Shown here: positions 1 through 7,413 of the stretch, one piece after another
How the letters are laid out: every line of letters starts with the position of its first letter
How positions within the stretch are numbered: the first letter of the stretch is position 1
NCBI GenBank assembly: GCA_026169575.1
Contig: JAPFCT010000042.1
Location: 1-8,220, forward strand
DNA length: 8,220 bases
Direction: 5' to 3'
From: Faecalimonas sp.
Lineage (GTDB): Bacteria > Bacillota_A > Clostridia > Lachnospirales > Lachnospiraceae
Made by a program: the position numbers and the translations under genes
The notes under the pieces: model-generated
The model's database searches: none
Seen by the model: only the letters and a program-made list of their open reading frames with translations
What the model was told of the DNA's origin: nothing

Positions 1-1021
<1,021 letters not shown>

Positions 1022-1094
1022 TCATCTTTACATCATTTATAAGTATATCTTATTAATAATATAAATAATTTCTGTCGTTTTATAAGGTATTGTT

Positions 1095-1123
1095 ATATTA
1101 CAAAAAACCTGGCCTAATGTCAA
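1095..1123 (-). promoter_or_regulatory. sigma-A type promoter of guaB
   Basis: On the minus strand a perfect -35 TTGACA (1118-1123) is followed after exactly 17 nt by TAATAT (1095-1100; 4 of 6 matches to TATAAT). Transcription would start near 1088, giving a leader of about 115 nt before the guaB ATG. It starts just after the stop codon of the upstream gene at 1164, and I see no terminator between them, so read-through may add to guaB expression. TATAAC, shifted 3 nt, is an alternative -10 but would need a 20-nt spacer. Confidence 0.7.
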
Positions 1124-1163
1124 GCCATAAATTGTTTTTCTTTGCAAACGATATCATTTTCGA

Positions 1164-1652
1164 TCAGAGAATGACCTTTCTCGGCGCCAGCATACGCATC
1201 CCATCCAGGATCGTCTGGTTTGGTTCAAAGATGATCTTCTCTTTCTGTCCATTCTTCACAACAACCATTGTATAAGTCTTATGATCCGGTTCCATCGTAC
1301 TGAAGTTATGTGCCTTTATATTTTGGAATGCATTGAGCTCTGCAGAGCCAGTCGGGGCAAGCACCTCCAGTTCGCTGATATTTGTCTGGAATACTCTCTT
1401 TCTCTTCTGCTTTGCCATGATCTTGTCGATATCAAGATCTCCGTTGACATACAAATATTCAAATTCCAGATCTAACTGCCGGAATAAAAAGATATCTGCC
1501 ACTACCATGATCCCGAAAAAGATAATTCCAAACGGAAATAGAAAAAATGACAGAAGCGATATCACTGTAAGTGCGATCAATGCGGATTTTGCCACGACTG
1601 TACCCATTGATGCCTTTTTCTTGACAAGCTGTTCTGTGTAAAAATCACTCAT
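1164..1652 (-). CDS. unknown membrane-anchored protein, 162 aa
   Basis: Function unknown. The charged N-terminus (MSDFYTEQLVKKK) is followed by a strongly hydrophobic stretch at about residues 22-57 (ALIALTVISLLSFFLFPFG, then IIFFGIMVVADIFLF). That is long enough for two closely spaced membrane helices forming a hairpin. The C-terminal 100 residues look soluble and beta-rich: LEFEYLYVNGDLDIDKIMA, a basic KQKRKR patch, then FQTNISELEVLAP and a YTMVVVKNGQKEKIIFEP segment. This alternation resembles small bacterial PH-like domains attached to membrane helices, but that is only an impression. From memory it may belong to a Lachnospiraceae family catalogued as DUF6106; low confidence. The ATG at 1650-1652 is chosen because GGAGG (1663-1667) lies 10 nt upstream. 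An in-frame ATG at 1736 falls inside the groEL terminator and upstream of the promoter, so it is not the start. It has its own promoter (1687-1714) and sits between groEL and guaB. Confidence 0.8.
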   Translation of the reverse strand: MSDFYTEQLVKKKASMGTVVAKSALIALTVISLLSFFLFPFGIIFFGIMVVADIFLFRQLDLEFEYLYVNGDLDIDKIMAKQKRKRVFQTNISELEVLAPTGSAELNAFQNIKAHNFSTMEPDHKTYTMVVVKNGQKEKIIFEPNQTILDGMRMLAPRKVIL

Positions 1653-1686
1653 CTTTGCTGTACCTCCATTTTTTACATATATTTTT

Positions 1687-1714
1687 ATTATAGCACATTC
1701 TAAAAAACAGTAAA
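1687..1714 (-). promoter_or_regulatory. promoter of the 162-aa membrane protein gene
   Basis: A perfect -10 TATAAT (1687-1692) is preceded by TGC, an extended -10. A TTTACT -35 (1709-1714; 4 of 6) lies 16 nt upstream. Transcription would start near 1680, about 28 nt before the ATG at 1652. The -35 directly follows the groEL terminator T-tract, so the gene is insulated from heat-shock transcription but starts immediately after it. Confidence 0.75.
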
Positions 1715-1715
1715 G

Positions 1716-1753
1716 AAAAAAGATGAGCACCGGCATATTCTCCGGTACTCATC
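1716..1753 (-). terminator. intrinsic terminator of groESL
   Basis: On the minus strand GATGAGTACCGG (1753-1742) pairs with CCGGTGCTCATC (1733-1722). This is a 12-bp stem with a single G-U wobble and an 8-nt loop, followed directly by six T residues (1721-1716). It starts 14 nt after the groEL stop codon. A textbook rho-independent terminator that ends the chaperonin operon. Confidence 0.93.
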
Positions 1754-1767
1754 TGTCCTTTCAAAAT

Positions 1768-3450
<1,683 letters not shown>

Positions 3451-3529
3451 CTATCTGATCTTCTATGCCTGACACAGTGATCTGTTCTCTCTGCATCCGG
3501 CATCTTTCTTCTCACTCTGTAATCCATCC

Positions 3530-3545
3530 CGGCATATCGATGCCG
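3530..3545 (-). other. small perfect GC-rich hairpin after groES
   Basis: CGGCAT, loop CGAT, ATGCCG on the minus strand: a 6-bp stem with a tetraloop beginning 12 nt after the groES stop codon. No T-run follows, so termination is unlikely. It could protect the 3' end of a processed groES message. The function is inferred only from position. Confidence 0.45.
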
Positions 3546-3557
3546 CCTCTTCTGCCG

Positions 3558-3842
3558 CTATTCGATGATTGCCAGAATATCACTCTGTTTTACGATAATA
3601 TACTCTTCGTCTTCCAGTGTCACTTCTGTTCCTGCGTATTTTGAATAAATCACCTGATTTCCAACAGCTACGTTCATCGTAACTTCTTTCCCATCAACTG
3701 TTCCGCCAGGTCCTACCGCTACAACTTCTGCCTGCTGAGGTTTCTCTTTTGACTGTCCCGGTAATACGATTCCGGATTTTGTTGTTTCTTCTGCGACTAA
3801 TTGTTTCAATACGACTCTGTCACCTAATGGTACTAATTTCAT
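3558..3842 (-). CDS. groES: 10 kDa co-chaperonin GroES
   Basis: Forms the heptameric lid of the GroEL folding chamber. Length 94 aa, standard. Begins MKLVPLGDRVVLKQLVAEE. The mobile loop spans about 16-33 with the GroEL-binding hydrophobic tripeptide IVL at 25-27 (TKSGIVLPGQSKEKPQ). The beta-barrel core follows: AEVVAVGPGG, VAVGNQVIYSKYAGTEV, and the closing YIIVKQSDILAIIE. The ATG at 3840-3842 follows AAGGAGG (3850-3856) by 7 nt. First gene of the operon, transcribed from the promoter at 3986-4014 with a CIRCE operator in its leader. The distance to groEL is 167 nt, which I judge long for this pair. Confidence 0.98.
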   Translation of the reverse strand: MKLVPLGDRVVLKQLVAEETTKSGIVLPGQSKEKPQQAEVVAVGPGGTVDGKEVTMNVAVGNQVIYSKYAGTEVTLEDEEYIIVKQSDILAIIE

Positions 3843-3883
3843 GTAAATTCCTCCTTATACTACCGCAATTTCAAGGGCTGTGC

Positions 3884-3929
3884 GAAAGCTTTCAGAAGCC
3901 TTCCGTACCCATGCGATCTGTGCAGGGTA
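3884..3929 (-). other. two stem-loops in the groES 5' leader
   Basis: On the minus strand TACCCTGC (3929-3922) pairs with GCA plus GGGTA (3914-3912 and 3910-3906). This is an 8-bp stem with one bulged base and a 7-nt loop. Then GAAGGCTT (3903-3896) pairs with AAGCTTTC (3891-3884), an 8-bp stem with one G-U pair and a 4-nt loop. Both lie between CIRCE and the ribosome binding site. They may stabilise the heat-shock mRNA or set translation efficiency; function inferred. Confidence 0.5.
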
Positions 3930-3944
3930 ACTGCGCCGCCTTTA

Positions 3945-3971
3945 TTAGCACTCATTTTATCTGAGTGCTAA
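3945..3971 (-). promoter_or_regulatory. CIRCE operator (HrcA binding site)
   Basis: A perfect inverted repeat, TTAGCACTC (3945-3953), 9-nt spacer, GAGTGCTAA (3963-3971), identical to the consensus CIRCE element. It lies about 8 nt after the predicted transcription start of groES, the classic place for HrcA repression of groESL that is relieved by heat or misfolded protein. Also transcribed into the leader RNA, where it can form a 9-bp stem. Confidence 0.98.
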
Positions 3972-3985
3972 TTTGCTTTACTAAT

Positions 3986-4014
3986 AAAATAGCACTATGT
4001 TTTTCATTTGTCAA
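3986..4014 (-). promoter_or_regulatory. sigma-A type promoter of groES-groEL
   Basis: A perfect -35 TTGACA (4009-4014), 17-nt spacer, and -10 TATTTT (3986-3991) preceded by TGC, an extended -10. Transcription should begin near 3979, giving a leader of about 137 nt. The -35 starts 1 bp after the stop codon of the upstream 101-aa gene, so any read-through from that gene enters groESL directly. Confidence 0.85.
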
Positions 4015-4015
4015 C

Positions 4016-4321
4016 TCAGTTTATATTTATTTTATAAAATCCATTTTCAATTTGAAGAATCAGAATATTTCCACTTTTTCCGAGAAATCTCTCCCTGACT
4101 CTCCCCGTACATTCAGCTGCTTCCTCCTCCGAAAAAATCGTGCACCGGTACACTGCATCCAGAGAAATTTCTGAGAGATCCATCTCCTCCAGATTCAAAT
4201 ATATGCACTCGGTCTTCGGGTCATACATGGAGACAACTCCTTCACAGCTGCTTTCGTTCTTTTCCGTCTTTGTCCCGATCAGATCTTCCATCACGATCGT
4301 TGCCCTGCAATTTTCAAACAT
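4016..4321 (-). CDS. unknown acidic protein, 101 aa
   Basis: I do not recognise this protein. It is small, acidic (clusters EEMDLSEISLD at 45-55 and SEEEAAE at 64-70), predicted cytosolic with no signal or membrane segment, and has five cysteines (5, 26, 39, 60, 71) not arranged as a clear metal site. The pattern of short hydrophobic strands (CRATIVMEDLIG, CIYLNL, YRCTIF, GNILILQIENGFYKINI) suggests a small beta-barrel-like fold. A PilZ-like fold crossed my mind but the RxxxR and D/NxSxxG motifs are absent. The ATG at 4319-4321 is chosen because AAAGGAG (4330-4336) ends 8 nt upstream. An in-frame ATG at 4345 lies upstream of that site and is rejected. It lies 67 nt after codY, separated by a hairpin, with too little room for a promoter after that hairpin, so it is probably co-transcribed with codY. 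Confidence 0.8.
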   Translation of the reverse strand: MFENCRATIVMEDLIGTKTEKNESSCEGVVSMYDPKTECIYLNLEEMDLSEISLDAVYRCTIFSEEEAAECTGRVRERFLGKSGNILILQIENGFYKININ

Positions 4322-4352
4322 ACGCTCTGCTCCTTTCTGCCGCACATCAGCG

Positions 4353-4384
4353 AAAGGGTATCAGCACTGTCTCTGATACCCTTT
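4353..4384 (-). terminator. perfect hairpin after codY, weak or bidirectional terminator
   Basis: AAAGGGTATCAG (4353-4364) and CTGATACCCTTT (4373-4384) form a perfect 12-bp stem with an 8-nt loop, 4 nt after the codY stop codon. On the minus strand the stem's TTT is followed by CGCTG, so the T-tract is poor. On the plus strand it is followed by TCTTTT, a better terminator. In the codY direction it is probably leaky or a 3'-end stabiliser, which would let some transcripts continue into the 101-aa gene. Confidence 0.65.
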
Positions 4385-4388
4385 TCTT

Positions 4389-5177
4389 TTACTCTCTATG
4401 CTTTGTATCCTTTTTCAGATTCTCCAGTTCTTTGAAAACAAAATCATTGATGACACGGATATAAGTTCCTTTCATACCGGAAGAACGGGATTCGATCACA
4501 CCGGCACTTTCGAACTTCCGAAGTGCATTTACGATCACGGAGCGGGTAATGCCTACGCGGTCAGCAATCTTACTTGCCACGAGGATTCCTTCTGTTCCTT
4601 CCAGTTCGTCAAAAATATGGATGATCGCTTCCATCTCTGAGAAAGAAAGTGTGCTGATCGCTGATTTGACGATCTGCTCTTTTCTGACTTCCTCCGCACT
4701 CTCTTCATTCACCGCACGAAGCATCTCAAGTCCGACAACCGTTGTCCCGTATTCGCTCAGGATAATGTCGTCGATCTCATATAAAGAATCTTTCTTATAA
4801 ATGAATAATGTCCCCAGTCTCTCATCTGCGATATTGATCGGTGTGATGATCGCCTGATAACTTCTGACATGCTCCGGGGAAAATCCAAGTGTCTGCAGAT
4901 TCACATTTTCTTTTGTGGAGAGAATGCTTAATAATCTTTCGTTCAGCATCTCATCGATGTGTCCCCCGACTTCATTTGTGATCAGTTCCTGTATCTCATC
5001 GACTCCCTCGCATTTACTGATCCCGAGTACTTTTCCCTTTTTACTCACAACGAATACGTTGGAATTAAGAATTTCTGTCAGCACTTCGCAAATATCGTTG
5101 AATACGACTTTGCTTGAATTATTATTGTGCAGAAGTTTGTTGATTTTTCTTGTCTTGTCTAATAACTGTACGCTCAT
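4389..5177 (-). CDS. codY: CodY global nutrient-responsive repressor
   Basis: Cytosolic DNA-binding regulator that in Firmicutes senses branched-chain amino acids, and often GTP, to control metabolism, transport and virulence genes. 262 aa against 259 in B. subtilis. N-terminal GAF domain: MSVQLLDKTRKINKLL, NSNVFVVSKKGKVLGIS (38-54), ERLGTLFIYKK (119-129), SEYGTTVVGLEMLR (141-154). Long linker helix at about 155-175. The winged helix-turn-helix ASKIADRVGITRSVIVNALRK continues FESAGVIESRSSGMKGTYI (201-240), nearly identical to the known CodY DNA-binding domain. The ligand-pocket segments look shorter and divergent compared with B. subtilis as I recall it. The ATG at 5175-5177 follows GGAGG (5185-5189) by 7 nt; the in-frame ATG at 5195 lies upstream of that site. 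Likely autoregulated through the CodY box at 5291-5305. Confidence 0.97.
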   Translation of the reverse strand: MSVQLLDKTRKINKLLHNNNSSKVVFNDICEVLTEILNSNVFVVSKKGKVLGISKCEGVDEIQELITNEVGGHIDEMLNERLLSILSTKENVNLQTLGFSPEHVRSYQAIITPINIADERLGTLFIYKKDSLYEIDDIILSEYGTTVVGLEMLRAVNEESAEEVRKEQIVKSAISTLSFSEMEAIIHIFDELEGTEGILVASKIADRVGITRSVIVNALRKFESAGVIESRSSGMKGTYIRVINDFVFKELENLKKDTKHRE

Positions 5178-5193
5178 TGATTCGCCTCCGTTC

Positions 5194-5207
5194 ACGACGT
5201 CTGTCGT
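5194..5207 (-). other. small hairpin beside the codY ribosome binding site
   Basis: ACGAC, loop AGAC, GTCGT on the minus strand forms a 5-bp stem ending 4 nt before the GGAGG site. It overlaps a tandem GACAGAC repeat in the leader. Weak, and possibly chance; it could modulate translation of codY. Confidence 0.3.
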
Positions 5208-5231
5208 CTGTCTATTTTACTGCTTTTATTT

Positions 5232-5261
5232 ATTGTAGCAAATATATCCACAAAACGTCAA
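5232..5261 (-). promoter_or_regulatory. proximal promoter of codY
   Basis: -35 TTGACG (5256-5261; 5 of 6), 18-nt spacer, -10 TACAAT (5232-5237; 5 of 6) preceded by TGC, an extended -10. Predicted start near 5225, with a leader of about 48 nt before the codY ATG. Lies in the topA-codY gap, so codY need not depend on topA transcription. Confidence 0.75.
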
Positions 5262-5279
5262 AACTCTTTTCACACGTCT

Positions 5280-5308
5280 ATATTATCACGCATTTTCAAA
5301 AAATTCAA
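5280..5308 (-). promoter_or_regulatory. possible distal promoter of codY overlapped by the CodY box
   Basis: TTGAAT (5303-5308; 4 of 6), 17-nt spacer, TAATAT (5280-5285; 4 of 6) preceded by TGA, an extended -10. Weaker than the proximal promoter but with ideal spacing. The candidate CodY box covers part of its -35 and most of its spacer, so bound CodY would block it. The region is AT-rich, which raises the chance of a false match. Confidence 0.45.
5291..5305 (-). promoter_or_regulatory. candidate CodY box upstream of codY
   Basis: The minus strand reads AATTTTTTGAAAATG, matching the CodY consensus AATTTTCWGAAAATT at 13 of 15 positions. It lies about 30 nt upstream of the proximal -35 and overlaps the distal promoter. 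Autoregulation of codY is known in several Firmicutes. The match is visible directly; binding is inferred. Confidence 0.65.
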
Positions 5309-5317
5309 CGGATTTTT

Positions 5318-7387
5318 CTAATTCTTTTTATTGTTTCTGACATATCCACATTTTTCATCTGCACAGACAAGTTTATTCCCCTTTTCAATCATATAGCCGC
5401 CGCATTCCGGACACTTCTCCTTAGACGGCTTCTGCCATGACATAAATTCACATTCCGGGTTGTCTTCACATCCATAGTACTTGCGGCCTTTCTTTGTCTT
5501 GCGGAGCACGACTTCCTTTCCACAGAGCGGACAAGGCACACCGATCTTCTCCAGATATGGCTTTGTGTTTCTGCATTCCGGGAAGCCAGGGCATGCAAGG
5601 AAACGACCATGCGGTCCATATTTGATCACCATATTTCTTCCGCACTCTTCACAGACAACATCTGTCACTTCATCCTCGATCTTGACGCTCTCAAGTTCTT
5701 TTTCTGCCACTTTGACAGCCTCATCGAGATCCGGGTAGAAGTTTCGGATCACAGATTTCCACTCTACCTTTCCTTCCTCGACCATGTCAAGCAATCCTTC
5801 CATATTGGCAGTAAAATTCACATCAACGATACTCGGGAACGAATGTTTCATCATATTGTTGACCACTTCTCCGAGTTCCGTCAGATATAAGTTCTTATTT
5901 TCTTTGGAAACATAACGTCTCGCAATGATCGTGGAAATCGTCGGCGCATACGTACTCGGCCGTCCGATTCCAAGCTCTTCCAGTGTCTTTACGAGCGCTG
6001 CCTCGGTATAATGTGCCGGCGGCTGTGTAAAGTGCTGTTTCTCCTCCAGCGCTTCCTTCGTCAGAACAGAGTCCTTATCAAGCCCCTTCACAAGCAGGTT
6101 GCTTGCCAGCTTCTCTTCATCGGATTCTACGTAAGCAATGCGGAAGCCTTCAAAAATAACCTTCGATGTCGATACTGAGAACCGGTATTCCCCTGCACCG
6201 ATCTTCACAGAGGTAGACTCAAATCTGGCAGGCTGCATACGGCTTGCTGCAAATCGCTTCCAGATCAGCTGATACAGCCGGAACTGATCCCTTGTCAGAG
6301 ACTCCTTGATCGAAGCCGGTGTTCTGGAAAGATCGGTCGGACGGATCGCCTCGTGGGCATCCTGGATCTTTTTTTCAGAAGACTTTCGATTCTCATCGTC
6401 TGCCACAAATTTCTCCCCGTAAACTTCACGGATGTATGCTCTTGCCGCTGCATCTGCCTCCTCCGAGATTCTTGTAGAATCTGTACGGAGATAAGTGATG
6501 ATACCGACTGTTCCGCTTCCCTTGATATCTACCCCTTCATAAAGCTGCTGCGCGATCCGCATCGTCTTCTGTGTTGCAAAATTTAACACCTTTGACGCCT
6601 CCTGCTGCAGCGTACTTGTTGTAAATGGAAGCGGCGCTTTTTTCAGACGTTCACTGACCTTCACTTCATCTACAAAAAATTTCTCATTTTCAATTTCCCG
6701 GACAATCTGATCCATCTCTTCTTTCGAGTGGATCGTCATCTTCTTATCCTTCCCATAGAAGCTTGCCGTCAGCGGTTTCTTTTCCCCCTCAACGCGGATT
6801 GTTGCATCCAGCGTCCAGTATTCTTCCGGGATAAATGCGTTGATCTCTTCTTCCCGGTCTGCAATGATGCGAAGTGCCACAGACTGCACACGCCCTGCAC
6901 TTAATCCCCTTTTTACCTTTGCCCAGAGCAGCGGACTGATCTTATATCCTACCATTCTGTCCAGCGCACGCCTTGCCTGCTGTGCATCAACGAGGTTCAT
7001 ATTAATCTCCCGCGCATCTTTGATGGACGCCTTGACCGCATTCTTTGTGATCTCATTGAAGCTGATCCGGTAGACTTTCTTTCCTTCCAGTTTCAATGCC
7101 ACATACAGATGCCATGAGATTGCTTCCCCCTCACGGTCCGGGTCAGTTGCGAGATAGATCTTATCTGCTTTTTTCACTTCTTTTCTCAGGTTCGCAAGAA
7201 TATCTCCTTTCCCGCGGATCGTAATATATTTCGGTTCAAAGTCATTCTCTACATCAATTCCAAGCTGGCTCTTTGGCAGATCTCTCACATGTCCCTGTGA
7301 TGCTGTCACAACATAATTGCTTCCCAGAAATTTTTTAATTGTCTTAACTTTTGCAGGCGATTCTACAATCACAAGATAACGTGCCAT
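5318..7387 (-). CDS. topA: DNA topoisomerase I, type IA, with three zinc ribbons
   Basis: Relaxes negative supercoils by transient single-strand cleavage with a 5' phosphotyrosyl link. 689 aa, normal for a Firmicutes TopA. The N-terminal TOPRIM domain (about 1-115) shows ARYLVIVESPAKVKTI with Glu9 and the metal-binding ATDPDREGEAISWHL (Asp82, Asp84, Glu86). The core shows RRALDRMVGYKISPLLW (139-155), GLSAGRVQSVALR (161-173), the catalytic Tyr299 in GIITYLRTDSTR, DAHEAIRPT (343-351) and ELGIGRPSTYAPTI (471-484). The C-terminal tail carries three four-cysteine zinc ribbons: Cys579/582/599/605, Cys619/622/640/646 and Cys659/662/675/680. The ATG at 7385-7387 follows AAAGGAG (7394-7400) by 6 nt. 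It starts 26 nt after the dprA stop, so the two are probably one operon. No terminator is visible between topA and the codY promoters. Confidence 0.98.
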   Translation of the reverse strand: MARYLVIVESPAKVKTIKKFLGSNYVVTASQGHVRDLPKSQLGIDVENDFEPKYITIRGKGDILANLRKEVKKADKIYLATDPDREGEAISWHLYVALKLEGKKVYRISFNEITKNAVKASIKDAREINMNLVDAQQARRALDRMVGYKISPLLWAKVKRGLSAGRVQSVALRIIADREEEINAFIPEEYWTLDATIRVEGEKKPLTASFYGKDKKMTIHSKEEMDQIVREIENEKFFVDEVKVSERLKKAPLPFTTSTLQQEASKVLNFATQKTMRIAQQLYEGVDIKGSGTVGIITYLRTDSTRISEEADAAARAYIREVYGEKFVADDENRKSSEKKIQDAHEAIRPTDLSRTPASIKESLTRDQFRLYQLIWKRFAASRMQPARFESTSVKIGAGEYRFSVSTSKVIFEGFRIAYVESDEEKLASNLLVKGLDKDSVLTKEALEEKQHFTQPPAHYTEAALVKTLEELGIGRPSTYAPTISTIIARRYVSKENKNLYLTELGEVVNNMMKHSFPSIVDVNFTANMEGLLDMVEEGKVEWKSVIRNFYPDLDEAVKVAEKELESVKIEDEVTDVVCEECGRNMVIKYGPHGRFLACPGFPECRNTKPYLEKIGVPCPLCGKEVVLRKTKKGRKYYGCEDNPECEFMSWQKPSKEKCPECGGYMIEKGNKLVCADEKCGYVRNNKKN

Positions 7388-7413
7388 AAACTACTCCTTT
7401 ATTTCTGTTCTTT

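Noticed and set aside
1653..1736. Upstream start (ATG at 1736) for the 162-aa membrane protein
   Set aside because: It lies inside the groEL terminator hairpin and upstream of the gene's own promoter; the ATG at 1652 has a GGAGG site.
5389..5619. 76-aa minus-strand frame inside topA
   Set aside because: Alternative frame of the cysteine-rich zinc-ribbon region of TopA; no ribosome binding site and no independent coding signal.
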